Below are positions 7,266 to 13,303 of a stretch of 22,424 nucleotides of DNA, piece by piece (the stretch's first letter is position 1; every line of letters starts with the position of its first letter). Both the position numbers and the translations under genes were made by a program. Under the pieces are notes generated by a model, which ran no database searches, was not told the DNA's origin, and saw only the letters and a program-made list of their open reading frames with translations. Origin of the DNA: a virus; the IMG/VR virus record IMGVR_UViG_3300020469_003426, positions 1 through 22,424 of that record; one strand, 5' to 3'.

Positions 7266-7723
7266 TCTACTAAGGTCCCATGCTGTCTACGTATTTCTCT
7301 CAATGCCTCAAGGTTCATATCCTTGGTGCCTCCATCATATGCGTGAGCATAACCTTCAGTAATCATTTGTTCGTTGAGTGACACTGACTCGTCCCCAATG
7401 TATAACCAGCCCAGAAGACGACCATACTTCCCCACGCCACCAACAAGTTCAGTCCTAACAGACAACTCATCATCACCAGCGATAGTCGATTCCAGTTTCT
7501 CTTTGAGCCAGTTGGTTGCATCGATTCCAAGTGCCTTCTCCTCTAGATTTCTCGTCCTCTTTTCTGGCGTATCAACGCCTGCAACTCTAACTCTTTCTTT
7601 CTTGTATAGATCAAACCCGAGGTCAATAGTGACATCGATAGTATCGCCATCAAGAACACGATTAATCTCTGTGACTCTGAAGTTGTAGCAGGACTTCCTG
7701 CTTGGTGGTGTCATCGCTCCCAT
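7262..7723 (-). CDS. Staphylococcal-nuclease-family (thermonuclease) protein
   Basis: This 153-residue SNase-domain protein belongs to Ca2+-dependent nucleases that cut DNA or RNA. Counting from ATG 7723, the metal-site motif DGDT is at 25-28, followed by R46 and VDTPE at 50-54 (D51, E54), and KYGR at 99-102 (R102). These match the catalytic Arg, Asp, Glu and Arg of the S. aureus enzyme, so it should be active. The start at 7723 is chosen because AAGGAGA sits 7 nt upstream; an ATG at 7741 lies in the same frame but without such a site. There is no signal peptide. It overlaps the preceding coiled-coil gene by 62 nt. SNase-like genes are common in cyanophages; a role in host DNA breakdown is plausible but not shown. 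Confidence 0.92.
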   Translation of the reverse strand: MGAMTPPSRKSCYNFRVTEINRVLDGDTIDVTIDLGFDLYKKERVRVAGVDTPEKRTRNLEEKALGIDATNWLKEKLESTIAGDDELSVRTELVGGVGKYGRLLGWLYIGDESVSLNEQMITEGYAHAYDGGTKDMNLEALREIRRQHGTLVE

Positions 7724-7934
7724 ATGTAATCTCCTTGGCATCTGCTGCCATTGCTAAACCGATAATTGTAATTGCGGCTGAAATAACTGCACCGGCACCC
7801 CAAACCCACCTTTCAAGTTTACGAACTCTATCACGGAGTTCTTCTGCCATCTTTTCAGCATCTTCAATCCTGTGTGTCAGGAGTGCTATCTGCTGGTCCT
7901 GGTTCGCATCTTTCTGGTTGATTTGGTCCACCAT
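7662..7934 (-). CDS. XhlA-like coiled-coil/membrane protein (possible lysis accessory)
   Basis: This 90-residue protein has an N-terminal amphipathic coiled coil (about residues 8-44, rich in Gln, Glu, Arg and Leu) and one membrane helix (about 45-64, starting WVWGAGAVISAAITIIG). A short tail follows. This order resembles XhlA-type proteins that cooperate with holins in some phages, a family guess from architecture only. The gene overlaps the preceding membrane peptide gene by 71 nt and the nuclease gene by 62 nt, unusually deep overlaps even here; the coding character in all three frames supports each protein. Confidence 0.75.
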   Translation of the reverse strand: MVDQINQKDANQDQQIALLTHRIEDAEKMAEELRDRVRKLERWVWGAGAVISAAITIIGLAMAADAKEITYGSDDTTKQEVLLQLQSHRD

Positions 7935-8070
7935 CGTCTAATTCAGCAAATGCTATACGCATTATATATACGACATAATAAGAAACTCCCGCCAAAAGGA
8001 TGATTATAGAAATAATCACACTCCAGACGGGGTCATTTGAATTTTGTAATGGACGAAGTAATAAATTCAT
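7864..8070 (-). CDS. Single-span small membrane protein
   Basis: This 68-residue protein has one strong membrane segment (about residues 15-39, VWSVIISIIILLAGVSYYVV) and a polar, acidic Pro-rich tail. The tail is encoded in the 71 nt overlap with the next gene. The ATG overlaps the PTOX stop (ATGA), indicating coupled translation. The size and single helix would fit a lysis-type or a photosynthetic-membrane peptide; no family is recognised. Confidence 0.75.
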   Translation of the reverse strand: MNLLLRPLQNSNDPVWSVIISIIILLAGVSYYVVYIMRIAFAELDDGGPNQPERCEPGPADSTPDTQD

Positions 8071-8603
8071 ATAGATTTTTCTCTCACAGTTAAACGATCT
8101 GGATCAATCAATCGAATTGCTTCAGCAAGTTCTTGAAAATGTTGTATCTCATCATTCATAATCCCACATATTTTTTTGTCACTAGGAAAACGAGTTAGAT
8201 ATTCTGCATATGTATGTGCTGCATGGACTTCTACTTCGTAGGAGAGGTGGTAAGCAGACCTAGGAGCCACCCAATAATAAACCACGTTGACCCAATAGTA
8301 GATAAGTACGAGGTGTCTGGCAAAAAAGCGATCAACCCAATAAGTATTACCACCCCTAGATTCCATATATTCCAGATGTTCGGTTTCGTTAAGAGTTTGA
8401 GCAAAATGTTCCTCCATCAGATAAATGTGTGTTGGACCACGTAGACCTAATGATTCTCTCAAATGCAGTACGCTTAAAAAAGCAAAATAGGGTGCCCGAG
8501 CAATTTCCTCAAGCACCCAAAAACGTGGATAATCTCTGCCTTGATATAAGAAGTCAATGATTGCTACAGTGATATTCAAAGTAACTTCATTGAATTTTTT
8601 CAT
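8067..8603 (-). CDS. ptox: Plastoquinol terminal oxidase (alternative oxidase family)
   Basis: This 178-residue di-iron oxidase oxidises plastoquinol and reduces O2 to water at the thylakoid membrane. The alternative-oxidase ligands are all present: Glu in VLEEIARAPYF, Glu and His in NETEHLEYME, Glu in YEVEVHAAHTY, and Glu and His in NDEIQHFQEL. Hydrophobic stretches (LIYYWVNVVYYWV) fit the interfacial membrane-binding mode of the family. The ATG at 8603 is 1 nt after the plastocyanin stop; a TTG at 8612 is less likely. Cyanophages are known to carry this gene. Beside plastocyanin it suggests a phage-encoded electron outlet from the plastoquinone pool that bypasses cytochrome b6f and photosystem I. 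Confidence 0.95.
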   Translation of the reverse strand: MKKFNEVTLNITVAIIDFLYQGRDYPRFWVLEEIARAPYFAFLSVLHLRESLGLRGPTHIYLMEEHFAQTLNETEHLEYMESRGGNTYWVDRFFARHLVLIYYWVNVVYYWVAPRSAYHLSYEVEVHAAHTYAEYLTRFPSDKKICGIMNDEIQHFQELAEAIRLIDPDRLTVREKSI

Positions 8604-8604
8604 A

Positions 8605-8937
8605 TTATTCAACGTGAATTGTACCAGTCATACCTGCACCTTTATGTGGTCCACACCAGAATTCATATTCACCAGCATCAGCAAATACAATATCTTGGGA
8701 CTCACCAGGGGCAAAAAGCAGCGACTCTCTTGAAAGATCGGGACGTGCTTCAACAATAATATTATGAGGAGGTAGTGCCTCATTTACAAAGTGTAGTGTA
8801 TCACCTGCAGAGATTGTAATCTCATTAGGTTCAAATGCTAAGTTACCCCCAGCACCCATAACAACATCAACCGCAAACACTGGTGCTGCCATAAACATGA
8901 CGCCCAGCAAACAAATTAAACTAAGAAATTTTCTCAT
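8605..8937 (-). CDS. petE: Plastocyanin
   Basis: This 110-residue blue copper protein carries electrons from cytochrome b6f to photosystem I in the thylakoid lumen. A signal peptide covers about residues 1-22 (ending MAAPVFA). All four copper ligands are visible: His in LPPHNI and Cys, His, Met in CGPHKGAGM near the C-terminus. The start ATG 8937 gives a normal signal peptide; an upstream in-frame ATG at 8970 would place it inside the preceding gene with an abnormal leader. It overlaps the preceding gene by 17 nt and is followed directly by PTOX. Phage petE genes are known in marine cyanophages. Confidence 0.96.
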   Translation of the reverse strand: MRKFLSLICLLGVMFMAAPVFAVDVVMGAGGNLAFEPNEITISAGDTLHFVNEALPPHNIIVEARPDLSRESLLFAPGESQDIVFADAGEYEFWCGPHKGAGMTGTIHVE

Positions 8938-9205
8938 CTTTTTTCGGTAATGTAGGAGTTTTATCTTCATCCTTTTTCTTGGAGGGCATTACTCCAAATG
9001 TTGCTAAGGTTCCAGTAAATACTGAAGCGATAAACGTTGGGTCGATATTTTTTTGAGGAATACCAGGAACAGTTACATAATTAAGAGTCAGAATTGCTGC
9101 TGACCAACCAAGTATGATAACTCGGACGAGAGTTGATACACCCTCATCCGCCCACTCAAATTTGTTGTCCTTTTTGGTTTCCTCTTTCTTTGGATTGGTA
9201 TCCAT
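8921..9205 (-). CDS. Small two-span membrane protein, holin-like
   Basis: This gene encodes 94 residues from ATG 9205 (MDTNPKKEETK). It has a charged N-terminus, two hydrophobic segments (about 24-45 and 56-74) and a Lys/Asp-rich C-terminal tail. Two helices with charged ends are typical of small phage holins, and a lysozyme-like gene lies about 1.6 kb upstream in the same direction, but this is only a shape argument. A late-promoter-like box lies 22 nt upstream of the ATG, which would put this gene at the head of a plastocyanin-PTOX transcript. Confidence 0.8.
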   Translation of the reverse strand: MDTNPKKEETKKDNKFEWADEGVSTLVRVIILGWSAAILTLNYVTVPGIPQKNIDPTFIASVFTGTLATFGVMPSKKKDEDKTPTLPKKDEKIS

Positions 9206-9226
9206 TTTAAAGAGGCATGGCAAGTT

Positions 9227-9234
9227 TATTTATT
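9227..9234 (-). promoter_or_regulatory. Late-promoter-like box ahead of the holin-like/petE/PTOX genes
   Basis: The minus strand reads AATAAATA, one base off TATAAATA. It overlaps the TAA stop of the HExxH gene, 22 nt before the ATG at 9205. The surrounding sequence is A+T-rich, so chance matches are possible. Confidence 0.4.
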
Positions 9235-9889
9235 TAATATAACCTTGCTCTACCAGATATTTTCTTGTCAGTGGAGTTGGTTCATATTCCATCCACATCT
9301 GACCAGCAGCACAAGCATTTAAGGCATCAGCAGTCATACCTTCAGTCTTACCTGCCCAGGTTGCTTCTGCTTCCCAAGGCACTGCAGACTTAGGATAGGT
9401 GCGTTCTACCATCTCTCGCCAAAGAGGAGGGACATTATCTTCAGGCATAATAATAGCAATCATACTATTATTAATAGTCCCTGCCATACAATCTTGTGCG
9501 GCGTGCCATCCTTCGTGTCTCATCACACTCATCAATACACCAGGGCGATGCATAAATGTTTTGTTAAGGAAGAAATTATTCCCTACAGTATGATAAACTC
9601 CACGATGGCCTACTGGAAAATACTTCTCATCTGCTAGAAACACTTTAACTCCGACCCTGTTAAGGGAAGTAAGCATGATGTTGAATTCAGTAGCAATAGG
9701 AGTAAAGTCAGAAGTATTAGGATACTGACGAGAAATATCCAAAAGGTTAGTGACTTCTTCGACTCCATCGGTACATTCCCTTAGTAACATACATCCCATC
9801 GAATCATTAGTATAGAAACCTTTAGTAGGTTCAGCAAGCACAGGAGCACTCAAACATGCTGCTGCAATTGCTGCTAATAGTTTTTTCAT
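9230..9889 (-). CDS. Exported HExxH-motif protein, putative zinc metallopeptidase
   Basis: This 219-residue protein has a clear signal peptide (residues 1-19, MKKLLAAIAAACLSAPVLA). A zincin motif, HEGWH, lies at about residues 125-129 within MRHEGWHAAQDC. About 40 residues later the acidic helix PWEAEATWAG offers a third ligand, as in gluzincin-type enzymes. The cysteines could form disulphides outside the cytoplasm. The catalytic assignment rests on the motif only; I do not recognise a named peptidase family. The ATG overlaps the preceding stop (TGATG). Together with the signal peptide this suggests a periplasmic or virion-associated hydrolase acting on the cell envelope. Confidence 0.83.
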   Translation of the reverse strand: MKKLLAAIAAACLSAPVLAEPTKGFYTNDSMGCMLLRECTDGVEEVTNLLDISRQYPNTSDFTPIATEFNIMLTSLNRVGVKVFLADEKYFPVGHRGVYHTVGNNFFLNKTFMHRPGVLMSVMRHEGWHAAQDCMAGTINNSMIAIIMPEDNVPPLWREMVERTYPKSAVPWEAEATWAGKTEGMTADALNACAAGQMWMEYEPTPLTRKYLVEQGYIK

Positions 9890-10125
9890 CAGAAAGGGAG
9901 ACCAGCAGCAGGAACAGCACCACCAGTTGCACTAGGCATTTCTGGCATATCTGGCATCAACCCTGCAACAATACCAGGAATTGCTTCAGCAATTTCTTCT
10001 ACTGCTTTCTCTCTTGCCTGTTCGATCATGACATCCGCATTCTTATAAAGATACCAAGCACCAGCAACACTAGCACCAGATACTAAAAAAGAAAACGCTG
10101 CCATCAAATTAAAAACTTTTTGCAT
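9889..10125 (-). CDS. Small membrane-anchored protein, function unknown
   Basis: This gene encodes 78 residues from ATG 10125, chosen because GAGG lies 6 nt upstream; ATGs at 10137 and 10155 lie inside the preceding gene. One N-terminal membrane helix (about residues 6-27) is followed by an acidic helical part and a Pro/Met/Gly-rich tail. It overlaps the next gene by one base (TGATG). Confidence 0.78.
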   Translation of the reverse strand: MQKVFNLMAAFSFLVSGASVAGAWYLYKNADVMIEQAREKAVEEIAEAIPGIVAGLMPDMPEMPSATGGAVPAAGLPF

Positions 10126-10339
10126 AATATGCCTCATAGTATTTTGTAATTCCACTGCAACTTACATTGCCTTGAGAGACCCAGTCATGGGCACACTCAT
10201 AAATGGATTGGTTAGTATATTTAGACTTCCGGGTGGTATCTAAATCCTTACCATATTTTTCATTTAAAATGAATAATGCTTGTTGTCGCACTTTCATTTT
10301 GTCTTCATTGTAGCGCCAATCACTTGCAGTTTCGTTCAT
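10109..10339 (-). CDS. Small soluble protein, function unknown
   Basis: This gene encodes 76 residues from ATG 10339 (MNETASDWRYNEDKM), which overlaps the preceding stop by 20 nt. The protein is mostly helical and charged, with two cysteines (YECAHDW, VSCSG), and has no signal peptide or membrane segment. The frame upstream of 10339 is a shadow of the neighbouring gene. No strong Shine-Dalgarno sequence is visible, so translation may depend on coupling. Confidence 0.75.
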   Translation of the reverse strand: MNETASDWRYNEDKMKVRQQALFILNEKYGKDLDTTRKSKYTNQSIYECAHDWVSQGNVSCSGITKYYEAYYAKSF

Positions 10340-10790
10340 GATAATTTTCAGAACCACCTTGGAAATTTTCTGATCCACCTATAGGATCAAGTTGAAGAGT
10401 TGTAGAACCACTACGGGTTGCCATCTCGTATGATATCTGATGAATATTAGGTTCAGAACTCACACTATTATACTGCATCTGCTCTTGAAAAAGTTGTTCA
10501 TTAACAATTGTTACTTGCTTTGAAGACATTGGTGGTGGTCCAAACCAAGAATCCTCTGAGAGAACTTTAGGAGCAGGAACAGTGCCAACATAACCAGTTG
10601 TTCCTCCGAACCACCCATATCCTTGAGTAAAATGTCCTGGACCACATTCAAAAGCAGGTGCTTCTAAAGCATCACACTTAACTTCTTCTTCATCAATAAA
10701 ACATTCAACATCTTCTTCTTTAAATATACCTGCTTTCTTTTTAAGAAGAGTTGTCTGAGTTTCAATAAGACGTTTAATCTTTTTGATCAT
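10320..10790 (-). CDS. Protein of unknown function
   Basis: This 156-residue protein has a basic helical N-terminus (residues 1-23), an acidic cysteine-containing stretch (CFIDEEEVKC) and a Gly/Tyr/Trp-rich middle (HFTQGYGWFGGTTGY). A Gln/Ser-rich C-terminal half follows. No membrane segment or known domain is seen. The ATG overlaps the lysozyme-like gene's stop (ATGA), so it is coupled to that gene and may be a partner in the same process. Confidence 0.78.
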   Translation of the reverse strand: MIKKIKRLIETQTTLLKKKAGIFKEEDVECFIDEEEVKCDALEAPAFECGPGHFTQGYGWFGGTTGYVGTVPAPKVLSEDSWFGPPPMSSKQVTIVNEQLFQEQMQYNSVSSEPNIHQISYEMATRSGSTTLQLDPIGGSENFQGGSENYHERNCK

Positions 10791-11386
10791 GATAAAACCA
10801 TTTGTTTAGTGTAATTATATGCATAGGTATCACGCGGACCACGAATTCCCCAACCCAACCAATAATAGGATGGAATCATATATTGTGCCACTGTTTGCCC
10901 GTTCCCCTCAAAGTCAGGAAGAACCCTGACAAAAATGTCTTCATTAATCATATAACGAGTTTGGCATTCAAGAGTGCTAGGGTCACACCCATACTTTCTT
11001 GCGAACTTACCTAACCCCAAATAACGGTTCTTAGAGGTCCACTGAATGATCCCGTAACCACCCCGATGACAATCAGTGTAAGGAACTCTAGCACCTCCCT
11101 CACATATATTGGCAGTGAACTTACTTTCCTGTTTAATGTTACCCAAGATCGTTGCCAGGGCATTTCTGTCTTTGATTTTTGTACCACGTTGCAATTCTTT
11201 TAAAACGTATTGTTCTTCTGGTGTACACTCAGGACAAATCCATGTCTTTGGAACTTCGACTACTACTTCTGCAGAAGATGGTGTTTGTTCTGTGTCATTA
11301 TTACTACTCAACCAATTAATTCCAGATACTACTGGAATAGCAGTAGCAACTAATCCAATACTAATAGCGTTAATCATGTTCTTCAT
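10787..11386 (-). CDS. Tail-lysozyme-like protein (membrane-anchored or exported)
   Basis: This 199-residue protein starts with a hydrophobic segment (about residues 4-23) that could be a signal anchor, followed by a linker containing CPEC. From about residue 75 it resembles the phage tail lysozyme domain, a lysozyme-fold peptidoglycan hydrolase: ALATILGNIKQESKF, with E87 as candidate catalytic Glu, then GGYGIIQWTS at 109-118. The signal-anchor design is typical of export-dependent endolysins, so it may serve lysis; a virion role is the alternative. It leads a run of overlapping genes to 9230. A weak promoter and a terminator lie just upstream. Confidence 0.85.
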   Translation of the reverse strand: MKNMINAISIGLVATAIPVVSGINWLSSNNDTEQTPSSAEVVVEVPKTWICPECTPEEQYVLKELQRGTKIKDRNALATILGNIKQESKFTANICEGGARVPYTDCHRGGYGIIQWTSKNRYLGLGKFARKYGCDPSTLECQTRYMINEDIFVRVLPDFEGNGQTVAQYMIPSYYWLGWGIRGPRDTYAYNYTKQMVLS

Positions 11387-11398
11387 AGGGCGACCAAG

Positions 11399-11427
11399 AT
11401 ATTATCATAGAAAAAGGAGACCGTCAA
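11399..11427 (-). promoter_or_regulatory. Possible sigma-70-type promoter before the lysozyme-like gene
   Basis: On the minus strand TTGACG (11427-11422) and TAATAT (11404-11399) are separated by 17 nt. The -35 box lies in the loop and arm of the terminator hairpin at 11413-11436. The -10 box matches the consensus only 4 of 6, and the leader would be about 6 nt, so this is weaker than the three near-perfect promoters elsewhere. Confidence 0.3.
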
Positions 11428-11436
11428 GTCTCCTTT
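11411..11436 (-). terminator. Intrinsic terminator of the petF-hli operon
   Basis: On the minus strand AAAGGAGA and TCTCCTTT form an 8-bp stem around the loop CTTGACGG, and the T-run continues to 11411. It lies 5 nt beyond the stop of the 45-residue gene, the last of the petF operon. Confidence 0.75.
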
Positions 11437-11441
11437 ATATA

Positions 11442-11579
11442 TCAAATCGGATTGTATGCTGGAGTCATCATTCCTCCATCTGGCGGTCCATCATCATCTT
11501 CATTGGTTTCTATGAATAATAGCATAAAGAATAGGGGTGCAAATAAAAAAATAATTGTCTGTGCCCATTCTATACTCAT
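11442..11579 (-). CDS. 45-residue single-span membrane protein
   Basis: This short gene has an AGGA ribosome binding site 7 nt before its ATG. The product has one hydrophobic helix (about residues 5-23, TIIFLFAPLFFMLLF), an acidic stretch (ETNEDDDGPPDGG) and the ending MMTPAYNPI. The ATG overlaps the stop of the 22-residue peptide gene (ATGA), and a terminator follows immediately, so it closes the petF operon. Its size and company (ferredoxin, Hli) suggest a thylakoid-membrane accessory peptide; no named photosystem subunit is matched. Confidence 0.72.
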   Translation of the reverse strand: MSIEWAQTIIFLFAPLFFMLLFIETNEDDDGPPDGGMMTPAYNPI

Positions 11580-11644
11580 GATGATTTCCTAGCTGCTGCT
11601 CCAATTGGAATCAGAAACAGCAGTGCTGCTACTATAAATCCCAT
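11576..11644 (-). CDS. 22-residue hydrophobic peptide
   Basis: A minimal open frame lies exactly between hli and the 45-residue gene. Its ATG overlaps the hli stop (TGATG) and its stop overlaps the next ATG (ATGA). The product is a single hydrophobic helix with a basic end (MGFIVAALLFLIPIGAAARK). The tiling of start and stop codons is the main argument that it is translated. Confidence 0.5.
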   Translation of the reverse strand: MGFIVAALLFLIPIGAAARKSS

Positions 11645-11751
11645 CACCAGATACCTGGGATGATTTGTCCTGTTGTTGCATAACTACCCATTGCGGCAAT
11701 GACACCAATCATTGCTGCCCAACCGTTGATGCGTTCTGCGTTTTCGTTCAT
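11644..11751 (-). CDS. hli: High-light-inducible protein (short type)
   Basis: This 35-residue one-helix member of the chlorophyll a/b-binding superfamily carries the Hli core ENAERINGWAAMIG and ends in TGQIIPGIW, a signature of the short multicopy Hli proteins of marine cyanobacteria and their phages. Trp replaces the Arg of the usual ExxNGR motif, as I recall is common in this short type. Hli proteins bind pigment and protect photosystems under light stress. The ATG overlaps the preceding stop (ATGA). It is the fourth gene of the petF operon. Confidence 0.93.
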   Translation of the reverse strand: MNENAERINGWAAMIGVIAAMGSYATTGQIIPGIW

Positions 11752-11897
11752 TGTTCTAGTTCCTGTGTGTTGTTGTAAATAATGACTCTGCCATTTTCAT
11801 GAGTGAACACTAGTTCATCATCATGTGCCCAACAGAGTTCTTCGTATAGGGCATTTAGTTTCTCCATGTCTTCATAGAGTTGATTTGGATTAGGCAT
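11748..11897 (-). CDS. Small acidic protein, function unknown
   Basis: This gene encodes 49 residues from ATG 11897 (MPNPNQLYEDM); the longer frame to 11954 shadows the preceding gene. It is acidic and helical at first (NQLYEDMEKLNALYEELCW), then probably beta-stranded (DELVFTHENGRVIIYNN). It overlaps the preceding gene by 8 nt and the hli gene by 4 nt. Confidence 0.75.
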   Translation of the reverse strand: MPNPNQLYEDMEKLNALYEELCWAHDDELVFTHENGRVIIYNNTQELEQ

Positions 11898-12107
11898 TAT
11901 TGAAGTGCTTTGCAATGACTTCAATTCTTTCCTCTTCGTGTGCAATAATATCAAGTTGGTCTTGAATTGCAGCTAGGATATCAGGATGTTCTCCTATGCC
12001 TACAGGGTTATGAAGATAGACTTCAATATTTAATTTTGCTTTCATAATATTACCTTCTGCATTACTACGAAGTGCAGAAAGGATTTCAGTTCTAAGGTCG
12101 CGAGACA

Positions 12108-12108
<1 letters not shown>
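11890..12108 (-). CDS. Small helical protein, function unknown
   Basis: This gene encodes 72 residues from ATG 12108, which overlaps the ferredoxin stop (TGATG). The product is charged and helical (MSRDLRTEILSALRSNAEG; DIIAHEEERIEVIAKHF), without a signal peptide or membrane helix. It is the second gene of the petF operon. Confidence 0.8.
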
Positions 12109-12413
<305 letters not shown>

Positions 12414-12421
12414 TTAGATTA

Positions 12422-12450
12422 AGTATATAGAAAGTTTGATACTTTGTCAA
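12422..12450 (-). promoter_or_regulatory. Sigma-70-type (early) promoter of the petF operon
   Basis: On the minus strand TTGACA (12450-12445) and TATACT (12427-12422) are separated by 17 nt. The transcript would start near 12415, about 17 nt before the ferredoxin ATG. The -35 box is the centre of a 7-bp inverted repeat (GATACTT/AAGTATC, 12438-12455) that starts within the preceding gene's stop codon. Confidence 0.8.
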
Positions 12451-12455
12451 GTATC
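12438..12455. repeat. Inverted repeat holding the -35 box
   Basis: GATACTT and AAGTATC form a perfect 7-bp stem with a 4-nt loop (TGTC). The minus-strand form, GATACTTGACAAAGTATC, contains TTGACA. As RNA from the upstream operon it would be a hairpin right after the last stop codon but lacks a long U-run, so it may be a weak terminator or processing site; as DNA it could be an operator. Confidence 0.6.
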
Positions 12456-12675
12456 ATCCACTAACTTCAAGATAAAATTTGGTTTGATCACTTTTAGAGT
12501 TTTCGTATGATGAAATATCACCATACTGTTTGTGATCGCCGTAACCAACCATCCTGCCTTTAGTATTCTGCAGAGCAGGCATAAAGACAATAAAAAAGAA
12601 TACTCCTGGAGCACCAATTATAAGGGCACCACCAATCACATAATAAGTCAGGATTTCAAGAAGAGAATTTTCCAT
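12454..12675 (-). CDS. Small single-span membrane protein
   Basis: This gene encodes 73 residues from ATG 12675, which overlaps the stop of the 28-residue peptide (TGATG). One strong membrane helix (about residues 9-33, YYVIGGALIIGAPGVFFFIV) is followed by a polar tail (NTKGRMVGYGDHKQYGD). It is the last gene of the hli operon. It resembles in form the low-molecular-weight subunits of photosynthetic complexes, but I cannot match a named one. Confidence 0.78.
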   Translation of the reverse strand: MENSLLEILTYYVIGGALIIGAPGVFFFIVFMPALQNTKGRMVGYGDHKQYGDISSYENSKSDQTKFYLEVSG

Positions 12676-12761
12676 CAATAAGTTTCAGATAGGTTTTCAA
12701 TAGAATAGCAAAGCAATACTAGGAATGCAATGCTTGTTAGCATAAAAGCAAATTCAGTCAT
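12675..12761 (-). CDS. 28-residue hydrophobic peptide
   Basis: The ATG at 12761 overlaps the hli stop and the stop at 12675-12677 overlaps the next ATG, both as TGATG. The product is one hydrophobic helix with acidic ends (begins MTEFAFMLTSIAFLVLLCY). The position between two real genes with interlocked codons supports translation; the peptide mirrors the 22-residue one in the petF operon. Confidence 0.55.
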   Translation of the reverse strand: MTEFAFMLTSIAFLVLLCYSIENLSETY

Positions 12762-12979
12762 CAGAATCCGAAGACACCAAAGAAGAATACACTACCGGAA
12801 GTAGCATAAGAGATAACAGCAGCAACAAATCCAAGCATAGCAGTGCGTCCATTTAATTTCTCTGCTTTTTCAGCGTAGGATTCATAACCATAACGCTCTG
12901 CGTCGGTCTGTGAGACATACATCGTTGGTTCTTTAGCGAACAGATTCTGTTGTCCACGATCATTGGTTGTTACAGTCAC
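12761..12979 (-). CDS. hli: High-light-inducible protein
   Basis: This 72-residue Hli protein has one chlorophyll-binding helix: EKLNGRTAMLG carries the ExxNxR motif and is followed by a hydrophobic segment up to FFFGVFGF. The first 35 residues are a polar extension. The start is a GTG at 12979, supported by GGAG 6-7 nt upstream; the next ATG, at residue 20, has no such site. It leads a three-gene operon behind a perfect consensus promoter, as expected for rapid early expression. Confidence 0.94.
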   Translation of the reverse strand: MTVTTNDRGQQNLFAKEPTMYVSQTDAERYGYESYAEKAEKLNGRTAMLGFVAAVISYATSGSVFFFGVFGF

Positions 12980-13006
12980 GATACGCTCCGTAATGTTTCT
13001 TTACAT

Positions 13007-13035
13007 ATTATATAGGAAACATAAAGTTTTGTCAA
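13007..13035 (-). promoter_or_regulatory. Consensus sigma-70 (early) promoter of the hli operon
   Basis: On the minus strand TTGACA (13035-13030), 17 nt, TATAAT (13012-13007): both boxes match the bacterial consensus perfectly with ideal spacing. The transcript would start near 13000. The -35 box lies inside an inverted repeat, GGAAAC/GTTTCC (13015-13020 and 13036-13041). Confidence 0.87.
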
Positions 13036-13048
13036 GTTTCCTAGAGCA

Positions 13049-13249
13049 TCAATAATCACTTATATACTCTTTACACACATTCTTATTTCTAGTACAAAAC
13101 TTTTTTACATGAGATTCTACATCTAATTCCAGGGTCCTATGTGCTTCATTATGCACATGGCCGATAAAGATTAATAGTCCACCAATCATAAGGACTATAT
13201 GCAGCACTGGACTGCCTAGAGAAGAAAGAATTCTTTGTTTATATGACAT
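13049..13249 (-). CDS. Small membrane protein, function unknown
   Basis: This 66-residue protein has a basic N-terminus (MSYKQRILSSLG), one membrane helix (about residues 13-31) and a polar His/Lys-rich tail with two cysteines (FCTRNKNVCKEY). The ATG directly follows the T-run of the terminator at 13250-13276, leaving no room for a normal ribosome binding site. It would be transcribed only by read-through from the porin-like gene or from an unseen promoter. The reading frame is convincing; its expression is the puzzle. Confidence 0.68.
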   Translation of the reverse strand: MSYKQRILSSLGSPVLHIVLMIGGLLIFIGHVHNEAHRTLELDVESHVKKFCTRNKNVCKEYISDY

Positions 13250-13276
13250 AAAAAAAGGGGACTGTAATAGTCCCCT
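13250..13276 (-). terminator. Intrinsic terminator after the porin-like gene
   Basis: On the minus strand AGGGGACT and AGTCCCCT form an 8-bp G+C-rich stem with loop ATTAC, followed by a run of T (through 13250). It lies about 28 nt beyond the stop at 13304. The next ATG (13249) follows immediately. Confidence 0.85.
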
Positions 13277-13303
13277 CCGGTATTATAGTGTAGTGTTAGT
13301 GAC

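Noticed and set aside
11387-11747. Apparent 360-bp gap without a gene
   Set aside because: It is not empty: it holds hli (35 residues), the 22- and 45-residue genes and a terminator, all too short for usual gene callers.
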